A stretch of DNA of 64,000 bases from an uncultured Collinsella sp. (GCA_900768265.1 CAAGCF010000008.1:1-64000), one strand, 5' to 3'. Shown: positions 17,170 through 28,244, numbered from the stretch's first letter. The notes: generated by a model from the sequence alone, not told the origin. Translations and numbers: made by a program.

Positions 17170-17811
17170 ATGGCACTTGAGAAGATCGACATCGACACCC
17201 TCGACCCGGCGGCGACCATCGTCGTGGCAACGGGCAACGCCCATAAGCTCACCGAGATTGAGGCCATTTTGGGCAAGGTTATGCCCGAGGTTCGCTTTGT
17301 GGCGCTCGGCCAGCTAGGTGATTTTGAGGACCCCGAGGAAAACGGCACGACGTTTTTGGAGAACGCCATCATCAAGGCGCAGGCTGCCGTCGAAGAGACG
17401 GGGCTCATGGCCATTGCCGACGATTCGGGCCTGGTCGTCGACGCGCTGGACGGCGAGCCGGGCGTGTATAGCGCACGCTATGCGGGCGTTCACGGTGACG
17501 ATGCCGCCAACAATGCCAAGCTGCTCGTGAATCTGGAGGGCGTGGCCGACGAGGACCGCACTGCGCGCTTTATGAGCGTCGTCGCGCTCATCGACACGGA
17601 CGGTTTGGTCACCTATGGTGAGGGCGCCTGCGAGGGCGTTATCGCGCACGAGGGCCGCGGTGATCACGGCTTTGGCTACGACCCGCTGTTCCTGCCGGTC
17701 GACACGCCGGGCAAGACCATGGCCGAGCTTACGGCGGACGAGAAGAACGCCATCAGTCATCGATTCCATGCGCTCGAGCACCTATCCGCCAAACTGACGG
17801 GCGAGGAGTAG
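17170..17811 (+). CDS. rdgB: XTP/dITP diphosphatase (non-canonical purine NTPase)
   Basis: House-cleaning pyrophosphatase that removes dITP, ITP and XTP. The 213-residue protein has VATGNAHKLTEIEAIL near residue 18, ENGTTFLENAIIKA, the catalytic ADDSGLVVDALDGEPGVYSARYAG and the C-terminal SHRFHAL. The start at 17170 was chosen for AAGGAGG nine nt upstream; the longer frame to 17098 is not family-like. It is followed by dtd after 3 nt, indicating coupling. Confidence 0.95.
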   Translation: MALEKIDIDTLDPAATIVVATGNAHKLTEIEAILGKVMPEVRFVALGQLGDFEDPEENGTTFLENAIIKAQAAVEETGLMAIADDSGLVVDALDGEPGVYSARYAGVHGDDAANNAKLLVNLEGVADEDRTARFMSVVALIDTDGLVTYGEGACEGVIAHEGRGDHGFGYDPLFLPVDTPGKTMAELTADEKNAISHRFHALEHLSAKLTGEE

Positions 17812-17814
17812 GCC

Positions 17815-18261
17815 GTGCGTGCGGTGGTGCAGCGCGTGCTCAACGCCGGCGTGACGGTCGACGGCGAGTGCGTGGGCAAAATTGGGCGCGGCTATCTGGT
17901 GCTGCTGGGCGTGGGCCATGGCGACACGCGCGCCGAGGCCGATAAGCTGTGGGGCAAGCTCCGGGGCTTGCGCATTAACGAGGACGATAACGGCAAGACC
18001 AACCTGGCACTTGCCGATGTTGACGGCGAGGTTCTCGTGGTGTCGCAGTTCACGCTGTTCGCCGATTGCCGTCACGGCCGCCGTCCATCGTTTACGGATG
18101 CCGGCGCCCCCGATGTCGCCAACGAGCTCTACGAGTACTTCCTGACGCTTGTGCGCGAGGACGTCGAGCACGTAGCGCATGGCATCTTCGGCGCCGACAT
18201 GAAGGTCGACCTCGTCAACGACGGTCCATTCACCATCGTCCTCGATACCGACAATCTGTAA
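17815..18261 (+). CDS. dtd: D-aminoacyl-tRNA deacylase
   Basis: Removes D-amino acids mischarged to tRNA. It starts with GTG and the canonical MRAVVQRVL, and contains the catalytic SQFTLFAD motif with RHGRRPSF after it. The Gly-cisPro substrate-excluding motif near the end, usually NxGPVT, reads NDGPFT. At 148 residues the length is normal. It lies 3 nt after rdgB, which makes a two-gene quality-control unit. Confidence 0.95.
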   Translation: MRAVVQRVLNAGVTVDGECVGKIGRGYLVLLGVGHGDTRAEADKLWGKLRGLRINEDDNGKTNLALADVDGEVLVVSQFTLFADCRHGRRPSFTDAGAPDVANELYEYFLTLVREDVEHVAHGIFGADMKVDLVNDGPFTIVLDTDNL

Positions 18262-18375
18262 GTAGCCAAATTAGCTACTTGCGTATAGCGGCAACAGGGT
18301 GCTATAGTATTAGAGTTTTGTCTATCTTAGGGGTATTATCCCCTTTTTGAATTGCACCTTCTGGAGGCCCTGTTC

Positions 18376-18672
18376 ATGGAAGAGATGGAAGTCAATCACG
18401 TCGACGACATCCACGAGAAGCTGACCGATATGGTGGGCGATCGCGTTAAGGTGAAGGCCAACATGGGCCGCACCCGCGTCGTCGAGCGCATGGGCACCAT
18501 CAAGAGCGTCCATCCGGCAGTCTTTATCGTCGAGGTCGACGAGCGCCGTGGCCGCAAGTCGCGTCAGTCCTACCAGTATATTGATGTTCTCACCGGCCAG
18601 GTCGAGCTGTTCGACCCCGAGAGCGGCGAGCACATTTTTACCCCGCTCGGCAATCAGCTCGAGGAGCACTAG
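18376..18672 (+). CDS. veg: Veg family protein
   Basis: Short basic protein of 98 residues with the Veg/DUF1021 pattern: a variable N-terminus, then VGDRVKVKANMGRTRVVE, GTIKSVHPAVFIVEV and SYQYIDVLTGQVEL. In Bacillus, Veg affects biofilm matrix gene expression, and the gene often precedes ispE as here (2 nt gap). The ATG at 18376 follows GGAGG at 18363. A promoter-like TATAGT lies at about 18303. The role in this organism is unknown. Confidence 0.88.
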   Translation: MEEMEVNHVDDIHEKLTDMVGDRVKVKANMGRTRVVERMGTIKSVHPAVFIVEVDERRGRKSRQSYQYIDVLTGQVELFDPESGEHIFTPLGNQLEEH

Positions 18673-18674
18673 CG

Positions 18675-19571
18675 GTGACCGATTGGTCCCTGACCCTTTC
18701 CGCGCCGGCAAAGATCAACCTCTATCTGGGGGTTCATACCGAGCGTGACGACCGCGGCTATCACAGGGTCGATTCCCTGATGGCAGCCGTCGGTCTTGTC
18801 GATACCGTGACGGTCACGCCGGCACAGGCGCTGACCGTTCAGACGATTCCGGCATCCGACTTTCCCATGCAAAAGAATACGGCGTATCGTGCGGCCGCTG
18901 CTATGGCCGAGCATTATGGTCGCGAAGCCAATGTCTGCATCACGATCGAGAAGCGCATCCCGTTGTGTGCCGGCCTGGGCGGTCCTTCGACGGATGCCGC
19001 GGCGGTCATTGTTGCCTTGGCAGAGCTGTGGGGTATCGACCGTGCCGATCCCGCGCTGGACAACATCGCGCGCGGCATTGGCGCCGACGTTCCCTTCTTT
19101 TTGCATGCCAGCCCTGCATTTTACGTGGGCGGGGGAGACGTGCTGGCAACCGAGTACCCCGCACTACCCGCGACACCCGTCGTGCTGGTCAAGCCGCGCG
19201 AGGCAAGCGTTTCAACAATTGAAGCCTATCGACGTTTTGACGAGACCCCGGTGCCTGTAGACAAGCCCGGCGCGATAGCTTCTGCCTTGCGTGCTGGTGA
19301 TGCCGAGACGGCATATGCGCTCATCCATAACAACCTGGGTGTCATTTCCGCACAGATGGAGCCGCAGATACAAACGGTTCTCGATTGGCTGCGTAAACAA
19401 GACGGCACCGTTGCTGTAGATGTGTGCGGTTCGGGTGCCTGCTCGTTTGCCATTTGCGACACCGCCGCCACGGCCGAAAGGCTTGCCGACGCTGCCCTGC
19501 AAAACGGCTGGTGGTCCTGCGCGACGGAGCTCATTCCCAACACGGTTCGCATTGAAGCGCCAAAGAAATAA
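18675..19571 (+). CDS. ispE: 4-diphosphocytidyl-2-C-methyl-D-erythritol kinase
   Basis: Fourth step of the MEP isoprenoid pathway (GHMP kinase). The 298 residues begin with SAPAKINLYLGV and contain the ATP-binding LCAGLGGPSTDAAAVI and GADVPFFL. The first serine of the usual GxGGGSSD loop is changed to PST, a common variant. The GTG start lies 2 nt after veg. ispD and ispF, the flanking steps, are encoded at 37826-39038. Confidence 0.94.
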   Translation: MTDWSLTLSAPAKINLYLGVHTERDDRGYHRVDSLMAAVGLVDTVTVTPAQALTVQTIPASDFPMQKNTAYRAAAAMAEHYGREANVCITIEKRIPLCAGLGGPSTDAAAVIVALAELWGIDRADPALDNIARGIGADVPFFLHASPAFYVGGGDVLATEYPALPATPVVLVKPREASVSTIEAYRRFDETPVPVDKPGAIASALRAGDAETAYALIHNNLGVISAQMEPQIQTVLDWLRKQDGTVAVDVCGSGACSFAICDTAATAERLADAALQNGWWSCATELIPNTVRIEAPKK

Positions 19572-19620
19572 AAATTTCTCTAGCACGCGGCGAAAAACTT
19601 TGTTACTATAGTCGAGCTAA

Positions 19621-19697
19621 CGGGTTGTGGCTCAGTTTGGTAGAGCACTGCGTTCGGGACGCAGGGGTCGCTGGTTCAAATCCAGTCAACCCGACCA
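19621..19697 (+). tRNA. tRNA-Pro (anticodon CGG)
   Basis: Acceptor CGGGTTG/CAACCCG, D-arm with AGTTTGGT, anticodon stem CTGCG/CGCAG with loop TTCGGGA, T-arm CTGGTTCAAATCCAG, and encoded ACCA. TACTATAGT lies about 15 nt upstream as a -10 candidate. Confidence 0.95.
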
Positions 19698-19707
19698 GAG
19701 CATGAGG

Positions 19708-19737
19708 AGGGACCGCTTCTTGCGGTCCCTTTTTTTA
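19708..19737 (+). terminator. tRNA-Pro terminator
   Basis: AGGGACCGC (19708-19716) pairs perfectly with GCGGTCCCT (19722-19730), followed by seven T. Confidence 0.9.
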
Positions 19738-19744
19738 GCTATTG

Positions 19745-19773
19745 TTGTGATACCGCGATACCCGCGGTATACT
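19745..19773 (+). promoter_or_regulatory. tatA promoter with an embedded inverted repeat
   Basis: TTGTGA (19745-19750) and TATACT (19768-19773) are 17 nt apart. ATACCGCG/CGCGGTAT (19750-19757, 19763-19770) is a perfect 8-bp inverted repeat filling the spacer, as an operator would. Confidence 0.65.
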
Positions 19774-19809
19774 CATTCGAGCTTGTCTCGCTGTATTGTG
19801 GAGGTCTAC

Positions 19810-20085
19810 ATGTTTGGACTGAGGGCTCCTGAGCTCATCATTATTCTCGTCGTTGTCCTGATTATCTTCGGGCCCAAGAACCTGCCGAAGCTCGGCAAGT
19901 CCCTCGGCTCTACCGTCAAGAATATCCGCGAGGGTATGGAGGGCGACGATAAGGCCGAGACCAAGCAGGCCGAGGAGGTCGTGGTCGAGCAGTCCGAGGA
20001 GGACAAGGAGATCGCCGAGCTCGAGGCCAAGCTCGCTGCTGCTAAGCAAAAGAAGGCAGAGGACAGCGACGCGGACGCAGAGTAG
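19810..20085 (+). CDS. tatA: Sec-independent translocase protein TatA
   Basis: Forms the pore of the twin-arginine export pathway for folded proteins. The 91 residues show one N-terminal membrane helix (about residues 7-20), the FGPKNLPKLGKSLG hinge and amphipathic helix, and a long charged tail rich in Glu, Lys and Ala. The ATG at 19810 follows GGAGGT; the frame extending to 19627 runs through the tRNA. tatC is not in the window. It is a single-gene unit with its own promoter and terminator. Confidence 0.92.
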   Translation: MFGLRAPELIIILVVVLIIFGPKNLPKLGKSLGSTVKNIREGMEGDDKAETKQAEEVVVEQSEEDKEIAELEAKLAAAKQKKAEDSDADAE

Positions 20086-20110
20086 TCCCATCCCTTTGGG
20101 GTGAGCACCT

Positions 20111-20142
20111 GACCGGCTTGCCCGCAGGCTAGCCGGTCTTTT
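20111..20142 (+). terminator. tatA terminator
   Basis: GACCGGCT (20111-20118) pairs with AGCCGGTC (20131-20138), then TTTTTC. Confidence 0.88.
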
Positions 20143-20191
20143 TCGTTTTGTTGACAGTTGATTGTTTGATCAGAGTTGGGGAGATATCCGT

Positions 20192-20662
20192 ATGGACGCA
20201 AGCCAGATCGTACTGACCGCTGAGGGCCGCCAGAAGCTCGTCGAGGAGCTCGCTTGGCGTGAGGGCGATTACGCCAAGGAGATCGTCGAGGACATCAAGG
20301 AAGCCCGCGCGTTCGGCGACCTTTCGGAGAACTCCGAGTACGACGCCGCCAAGGACAAGCAGGCCCAGAATGCTGCTCGCATTGCCGAGATTCAGGCCAT
20401 CCTCGCCAACGCTCAGGTTGCTGCCACCACGGGCGATCTGACCGTCTCCATCGGTTCCACCGTTTCTCTGATCGATCCCAACGGTGAGGTCATGGAAGTC
20501 ACGCTCGTCGGTACCACCGAGACCAACTCGCTCGAGCACAAGATCTCCAACGAGTCTCCGGTCGGCCATGCCATCATCGGTCACGGCGAGGGCGACTCCG
20601 TCGAGGTCGTTACGCCTTCGGGCAAGACCCGCGTCTACACCATCGCAAAGATCGCACGCTAG
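20192..20662 (+). CDS. greA: Transcription elongation factor GreA
   Basis: Rescues backtracked RNA polymerase by stimulating transcript cleavage. The 156-residue protein has the N-terminal coiled coil with the acidic tip FGDLSENSEYDAAKDKQ (catalytic Asp and Glu) and the C-terminal FKBP-like domain ending with ESPVGHAIIGHGEGDSVEV. The ATG at 20192 was chosen because the earlier frame start (20162) lacks a binding site; GGGGAG precedes 20192. greA-lysS order is common among Gram-positive bacteria. Confidence 0.96.
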   Translation: MDASQIVLTAEGRQKLVEELAWREGDYAKEIVEDIKEARAFGDLSENSEYDAAKDKQAQNAARIAEIQAILANAQVAATTGDLTVSIGSTVSLIDPNGEVMEVTLVGTTETNSLEHKISNESPVGHAIIGHGEGDSVEVVTPSGKTRVYTIAKIAR

Positions 20663-20690
20663 ACCACGGTCCCGCGTAAAGGTATGTTTT

Positions 20691-20726
20691 CGCTCCCTGG
20701 GACCGAATCCTGGGGAGCGTTTTAGT
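20691..20726 (+). terminator. greA terminator
   Basis: CGCTCCC (20691-20697) pairs with GGGAGCG (20713-20719), followed by TTTTAGTTT. It leaves only 14 nt before lysS, so read-through or a second promoter must serve lysS. Confidence 0.75.
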
Positions 20727-20740
20727 TTGAGGAGCTAACT

Positions 20741-22705
20741 ATGGCAGAGAACCAGAACGCCGCCGAGCAGGCATCGACGCTCAACGACGAGCGCGCCACG
20801 CGCCTGGCCAAGCGCGCCGCCCTGTTCGAGGCGGGCCAGAACCCCTATCCCGAGCACTCCGAGATTGAGGACTACGTCGTCGACATCGAGACTAAGTACG
20901 CCGAGCTCACCGATGGCGAGGACACCGAGGACGTCGTGAAGATCGGCGGCCGTGTGGTCGCCAAGCGCGGTCAGGGCAAGATCATGTTCATTGTCGTGCG
21001 CGACGCGACCGGCGAGATCCAGCTGTTCTGCCGCATCAACGATATGGATGAGGCCGCCTGGAATACGCTCAAGGCCCTCGACCTGGGCGATATCCTTGGC
21101 GTGGCCGGCGTGGTCGTGCGCACCAAGCGTGGCCAGCTTTCCGTTGCCCCCAAGAGCGCGACGCTGCTGTCCAAGGCCGTTCGCCCGCTGCCTGAGAAGT
21201 TTCACGGTCTCTCCGACAAGGAGACCCGCTATCGTCAGCGCTATGTCGACCTGATCGCCAACGACGACGTCCGCGAGACCTTCCGCAAGCGCTCGCAGAT
21301 CCTCTCCACGTTCCGCCGCTTTATGGAGTCCGATGGCTACATGGAGGTCGAGACCCCTATCCTGCAGACCATCCAGGGCGGAGCTACTGCCAAGCCGTTC
21401 ATCACGCACTTTAACGCGCTCGATCAGGAGTGCTACCTGCGTATCGCCACCGAGCTGCACCTCAAGCGCTGCATCGTCGGCGGCTTTGAGCGCGTGTTCG
21501 AAATCGGTCGTATCTTCCGCAACGAGGGCATGGACCTTACCCACAATCCCGAGTTCACCACGATGGAGGCCTACCGCGCCTTCTCCGATCTCGAGGGCAT
21601 GAAGGCGCTCGCCCAGGGCGTCATTAAGGCCGCTAACAAGGCCATCGGCAACCCTGAGGTTATTGAGTACCAGGGCCAGACCATCGACCTTTCTGGTGAG
21701 TGGGCCAGCCGTCCCATGACCGACATCGTCTCCGACGTGCTCGGCAAGCAGGTCACCATCGATACGCCGGTCGAGGAGCTTGCTGCCGCCGCACGCGAGA
21801 AGGGCCTGGAGATCAAATCCGAGTGGACCGCCGGCAAGATCATCGCCGAGATCTATGACGAGCTGGGCGAGGACACCATCGTCAACCCCACCTTCGTGTG
21901 CGATTACCCCATCGAGGTTAGCCCGCTTGCCAAGCGCTTTGAGGATGACCCGCGCCTGACGCACCGCTTTGAGCTGGTCATCGCCGGTCACGAGTACGCG
22001 AACGCGTTCTCCGAGCTCAACGACCCGGTCGACCAGGCCGAGCGCTTCGCCGCCCAGATGGCCGAGAAGGCCGGCGGCGACGATGAGGCCATGGAGTACG
22101 ACGAGGATTACGTGCGCGCCCTCGAGTACGGTATGCCTCCCGCGGGTGGCATCGGCATCGGTATCGACCGCGTGGTCATGCTGCTCACCAACCAGGCTTC
22201 CATTCGCGACGTCCTGCTGTTCCCGCACATGAAGCCCGAGAAGGGTTTCCAGTCCGGTGCCGCTGCTGCCAAGGCTGCCGAGGCCGGCAACACCGCGAGC
22301 CCCTTCGTCAAGCCGCTCAAGCCCACGCTCGATTACTCCAAGATCGCCGTTGAGCCGCTGTTCGAGGAGTTCGTCGACTTTGATACCTTCTCCAAGAGCG
22401 ATTTCCGCGCCGTGAAGGTTAAGGCGTGCGAGGCCGTCAAGAAGTCCAAGAAGCTGCTGAACTTTACGCTCGACGACGGCACCGGCACTGATCGCACCAT
22501 CCTCTCCGGTATTCACGATTGCTACGAGCCCGAGGACCTGGTCGGCAAGACCTTGCTCGCCATCACCAATCTGCCTCCGCGCAAGATGATGGGCATCCCC
22601 AGCTGCGGCATGCTCATCAGCGCCATCCACGAGGAGGAGGGCGAGGAGCGTCTCAATCTGATTCAGCTCGACGCTTCCATCCCTGCCGGCGCAAAGATGT
22701 ACTAG
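20741..22705 (+). CDS. lysS: Lysyl-tRNA synthetase (class II) with C-terminal tRNA-binding domain
   Basis: Charges tRNA-Lys. Residues 1 to about 530 are a normal LysRS: OB-fold anticodon domain, then class II motif 2 EIGRIFRNEGMD with HNPEFTTMEAY, and motif 3 GIGIGIDRVVM. After a linker of about 35 residues rich in Ala, residues about 540-654 add a domain of the MetG C-terminal/EMAPII type (SKSDFRAVKVKACE, TLDDGTGTDRTILSGI, KTLLAITNLPPRKMMGI, SCGMLISA). That domain is usual on MetRS and rare on LysRS, and probably adds non-specific tRNA affinity. Total length is 654 residues, against about 500 for standard LysRS. Confidence 0.95.
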   Translation: MAENQNAAEQASTLNDERATRLAKRAALFEAGQNPYPEHSEIEDYVVDIETKYAELTDGEDTEDVVKIGGRVVAKRGQGKIMFIVVRDATGEIQLFCRINDMDEAAWNTLKALDLGDILGVAGVVVRTKRGQLSVAPKSATLLSKAVRPLPEKFHGLSDKETRYRQRYVDLIANDDVRETFRKRSQILSTFRRFMESDGYMEVETPILQTIQGGATAKPFITHFNALDQECYLRIATELHLKRCIVGGFERVFEIGRIFRNEGMDLTHNPEFTTMEAYRAFSDLEGMKALAQGVIKAANKAIGNPEVIEYQGQTIDLSGEWASRPMTDIVSDVLGKQVTIDTPVEELAAAAREKGLEIKSEWTAGKIIAEIYDELGEDTIVNPTFVCDYPIEVSPLAKRFEDDPRLTHRFELVIAGHEYANAFSELNDPVDQAERFAAQMAEKAGGDDEAMEYDEDYVRALEYGMPPAGGIGIGIDRVVMLLTNQASIRDVLLFPHMKPEKGFQSGAAAAKAAEAGNTASPFVKPLKPTLDYSKIAVEPLFEEFVDFDTFSKSDFRAVKVKACEAVKKSKKLLNFTLDDGTGTDRTILSGIHDCYEPEDLVGKTLLAITNLPPRKMMGIPSCGMLISAIHEEEGEERLNLIQLDASIPAGAKMY

Positions 22706-22707
22706 GG

Positions 22708-22737
22708 GGTTACGCGGGTTTACCAACCCGCGTAACC
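22708..22737 (+). terminator. Perfect hairpin at the lysS 3' end
   Basis: GGTTACGCGGGTT (22708-22720) and AACCCGCGTAACC (22725-22737) pair over 13 bp with loop TACC. There is no T-tract, so it may stabilise the 3' end rather than terminate transcription alone. Confidence 0.6.
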
Positions 22738-22749
22738 AGTTGACGCTGC

Positions 22750-22848
22750 AAGCCCGCCAGAGCGGCAATCTGCCTTTCAACTTCGGCGGCATGACCAAAA
22801 GGTCAATGCCGCCTCGTTTCAAAGCACCTTGCTCGCTCTGGCGGGCTT
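22750..22848. repeat. Palindromic element F1 after lysS
   Basis: An outer 15-bp perfect inverted repeat (22750-22764 and 22834-22848) encloses an inner hairpin GGCGGCATGACC-aaaa-GGTCAATGCCGCC (22785-22813). The core between the outer arms is homologous to the reverse complement of 40515-40617, while the outer arms are unrelated in sequence. The remaining gap to thrE (22849-23026) shows nothing else that can be supported. Confidence 0.75.
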
Positions 22849-23026
22849 TCGCTGTCGTTGCCAAAACATCGGCGTTGCCTTGGCCGTCAATAGTCATTGG
22901 GGACGGTCTTAAACGACTACCCAACGGCTATTGCGCACATGGCTCGCATGACAGTCGTCTCTTTTATGTTTCCTTTAGCCGTCGCTGCCTAGGATGGGGG
23001 TTAGTCGGTAGGAAGGGAGCGTCTGT

Positions 23027-24595
23027 ATGGACGACGCGAGCGATCGTGCAATCGAAGAGGACATGCTCAATCAGTTCAACTATTTTGATGATGAGGACGA
23101 GGAGCCGATCGACCGTCGCGAGCCGGCATCGCTTGACTCATTTGACCTAGTGGGTGAAGGGGCTGATGAGGTTGAGAATGAATCGACGGAACCCCCACAG
23201 CCTTCGCGCCCCGACCCGCTGCTTTCGAGAATCTCTTTGCACCACGGTGTCCGTGCCGGCGCACTCCATATGAAAACTGACTGGCGCCAGATCGTGACGG
23301 CAGGCGATGAGCTTGCCGTCGATGCGCCACTTACCGACAAATCATCCATCATTTGTCGCACCGGTATGCTTATGCTCGCGAGCGGAACGGGTGCCTGGCG
23401 TGTACGCGATACCATGAATCGCATCGCCGCCGTGCTCGGTGTCACCATCCACGTTGACTTAAGTCTCCTGTCGTTTGAGTGTACTTGTATTGAAGATGGT
23501 CACTGCTTTAACGAAGTCGTCAGCTTGCCCACAACGGGCGTCAATACCCATCGCATTTGGATGATGGAGAGCTTCCTAAAGGAAATCGAGACATATGGCC
23601 GTCGTTTTACGGTGCATGAGTATCACGAGATGCTCAAGACCGTTGAGAGTTCAAAACCTGATTACACTCCCTGGCAACAGGGCCTTGCGGCAGCCTGTGC
23701 TTGCGGCGCCTTCGTCTTTTTGCTCGGCGGCGGCCCTATCGAGATGGCCTGTGCATTTGTGGGCGCTGGTGTCGGCAACTTTGCTCGCTCCCATATTCTT
23801 AAGCAGGGCCTTGGCCAGTTTGGCGCGCTGACGATCGGCGTTGCACTCGCTTGCGTCTCGTATCTGCTGGCATTGCTCGGTCTTGGCCAGGTCATACCGG
23901 GGGCAATGTCGCACCAAGAAGGCTATATCGGCGCCATGCTCTTTGTGATTCCCGGCTTTCCTCTCATTACGGCAGGCCTCGACATCGCTAAGCTTGATAT
24001 GCGAAGCGGCATTGAGCGTCTTTCGTATGCCGTGTCGATTATTGTGATGGCGACCCTCGTAGGCTGGATGGTTGCCGAGTGTGTGGGGCTGGCGCCGGAT
24101 GACTTTGCCCCGCTTGGTCTCTCACCATTGGCTCTTACGCTCTTACGTGTGGTGATGAGCTTTGTCGGAGTATTTGGCTTCTCGGTTATGTTCAACAGTC
24201 CGATAAAGATGGCCGCGGCGGCTGGGCTCATCGGCGCCGTGTCTAATACCTTGCGCCTTACGCTCGTCGATGCGCCGACGCTGTTTCCCTTCTTGGGCTT
24301 GAGTGCGGGCATGCCTCCCGAGGCGGCTGCGTTTACCGGCGCGCTGGTATCGGGGCTGCTCGCGAGCTTAGCCGAAATCAAGCTCACCTACCCACGTATC
24401 GCCCTCACGGTGCCATCGATTGTCATTATGGTGCCGGGCTTGTATCTGTATCGCTCGATGTATTACATGTGCACCTTCGACACGGTCAATATGCTCGGCT
24501 GGTTTGTGCGCGCGGTGCTCATCGTGGCGTTTCTTCCCGTTGGCTTGGGTGTGGCGAGAACCCTCACCGACCCTCGCTGGCGCCACACCAGCTAA
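23027..24595 (+). CDS. Threonine/serine exporter (ThrE family)
   Basis: Inner-membrane exporter homologue of 522 residues. The N-terminal 95 residues are acidic and probably disordered. Residues about 95-220 are the soluble part of the DUF1212 half, with CRTGMLMLASGTGAWRVRDTMNR. About ten membrane helices follow, made of the DUF1212 and DUF3815 halves joined in one chain, with VIPGFPLITAGLDI and VPSIVIMVPGLYLY as the paired P-G motifs. Substrate specificity (Thr, Ser or other small solutes) is inferred from the family only. It is flanked by palindromic elements on both sides and appears to be a single-gene unit. Confidence 0.9.
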   Translation: MDDASDRAIEEDMLNQFNYFDDEDEEPIDRREPASLDSFDLVGEGADEVENESTEPPQPSRPDPLLSRISLHHGVRAGALHMKTDWRQIVTAGDELAVDAPLTDKSSIICRTGMLMLASGTGAWRVRDTMNRIAAVLGVTIHVDLSLLSFECTCIEDGHCFNEVVSLPTTGVNTHRIWMMESFLKEIETYGRRFTVHEYHEMLKTVESSKPDYTPWQQGLAAACACGAFVFLLGGGPIEMACAFVGAGVGNFARSHILKQGLGQFGALTIGVALACVSYLLALLGLGQVIPGAMSHQEGYIGAMLFVIPGFPLITAGLDIAKLDMRSGIERLSYAVSIIVMATLVGWMVAECVGLAPDDFAPLGLSPLALTLLRVVMSFVGVFGFSVMFNSPIKMAAAAGLIGAVSNTLRLTLVDAPTLFPFLGLSAGMPPEAAAFTGALVSGLLASLAEIKLTYPRIALTVPSIVIMVPGLYLYRSMYYMCTFDTVNMLGWFVRAVLIVAFLPVGLGVARTLTDPRWRHTS

Positions 24596-24629
24596 TTGGT
24601 GCAAATGAAACTGATCCGCAAAACATGAA

Positions 24630-24720
24630 CGTGGATAATCTCCCGTTTTTGGCCTGTTTACGGGCTCAAAACGGGAGATTATCCACGCTCGTGGAATGGG
24701 TGTCCGAAAATCCACGCTCG
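24630..24720. repeat. Palindromic element A1 downstream of thrE
   Basis: CGTGGATAATCTCCCGTTTT (24630-24649) and its exact complement (24668-24687) enclose an 18-nt loop, and a second copy of AAATCCACGCTCG follows at 24708-24720. The same hairpin type recurs at 59010-59077 and 42838-42962. The rest of 24596-24895 holds a possible -10 (TATACT) near 24807 and a leader hairpin, CAAAGCGCTGCC/GGCGGCGCTTTG at 24831-24858, in front of clpC. Confidence 0.85.
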
Positions 24721-24895
24721 TTGGGCCGATGCAGAGGCACCTGGCAATTCCTTTTTTGTAGACGTTGTCGCGCGGCTACGGGCGGGAAAGGTCCCAACGG
24801 TTAACATATACTCCATATGGGTAAAGAGACCAAAGCGCTGCCGCGGGGCGGCGCTTTGCGTTTGAAAAAAACTAGCTCGTCTAAGAGGAACTAGC

Positions 24896-27538
<2,643 letters not shown>

Positions 27539-27562
27539 GGATTAGATATAACCTTGCATGAT

Positions 27563-27596
27563 GGGGCGTTCCCGATGAGGGAGCGTCCCTTTTCTT
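27563..27596 (+). terminator. clpC terminator
   Basis: GGGGCGTTCCC (27563-27573) pairs with GGGAGCGTCCC (27579-27589) allowing G-U pairs, then TTTTCTT. Confidence 0.85.
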
Positions 27597-27664
27597 GTAG
27601 AGAAGAGTTTCCGGTAACGATAAAATAATTGAATAAGATCTGCTGGATGGTAAAAGGAGTTACT

Positions 27665-28234
27665 ATGGCGAATAGCGCTCAAAGAATTGAGATGTCGTTC
27701 GATAACATGAGAAAAATCGGAATGGTTCTTTGTGCCGTGCTGGTACTTATAGCCATCGCTACTGTCGCCGTCTTTGGTTTGGCATTTGTTGTTGCATGCC
27801 ATAGCATTTTGAATGGCGCAGTGGTAATCGAGGGGGTCGTTGAGCTTGGTGAGGGCGGCAGCATCGCGCTTCCAAACTTGGCGCTATGGACAGTTTTGCT
27901 CCTTGCGGGGGAGTTTACATTGTTAAGCATCAGCTTCGATGTCGCCCGTCGTCAATCGCCTTTTACTATTCGACATGCACGGATGATTGCCGTTATTGCT
28001 TGCCTATTTGCAATTAATGCTGTGATGGGCTCCCTACAGATTGGCAGCGATTTAAAAATAATGATGGGTAATTGTATGTTGAGCTGTCGTATGAATTCCG
28101 CTCTCCTTCAGATCGGTGACTCAGGCATCACTTTGGATGTGGGATCCATCATTGCAATGATGGTTGCTTTCGCTTTGTCGATCTTCTGGCGCTATGGGGC
28201 GCTTTTGCAGTCCCAGTCCGATGATTTGGTCTAG
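27665..28234 (+). CDS. DUF2975-type membrane protein
   Basis: A 189-residue protein with four predicted membrane helices (about residues 15-45, 75-97, 105-125, 160-180). The helix spacing and pairing with a downstream small HTH gene match DUF2975 proteins, whose function is unknown. AAGGAG precedes the ATG by 6 nt; the upstream TTG at 27629 was rejected because it lacks such a site. Base composition is visibly AT-richer than the clpC region, marking the left edge of an accessory segment. It ends 10 nt before the regulator gene, so the two are probably co-transcribed. Confidence 0.7.
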   Translation: MANSAQRIEMSFDNMRKIGMVLCAVLVLIAIATVAVFGLAFVVACHSILNGAVVIEGVVELGEGGSIALPNLALWTVLLLAGEFTLLSISFDVARRQSPFTIRHARMIAVIACLFAINAVMGSLQIGSDLKIMMGNCMLSCRMNSALLQIGDSGITLDVGSIIAMMVAFALSIFWRYGALLQSQSDDLV

Positions 28235-28244
28235 GTGATTGACC

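Noticed and set aside
22740..23026. Coding remnant suggested by similar translations across elements F1 and F2 (GIDL-VMP pattern)
   Set aside because: The similarity follows from the shared palindromic core; the frames are short, lack starts and lie on opposite strands of the elements.
24720..24895. CtsR, HspR or CIRCE operator upstream of clpC
   Set aside because: No GGTCAAA tandem, HAIR or CIRCE inverted repeat is present; only a leader hairpin was seen.
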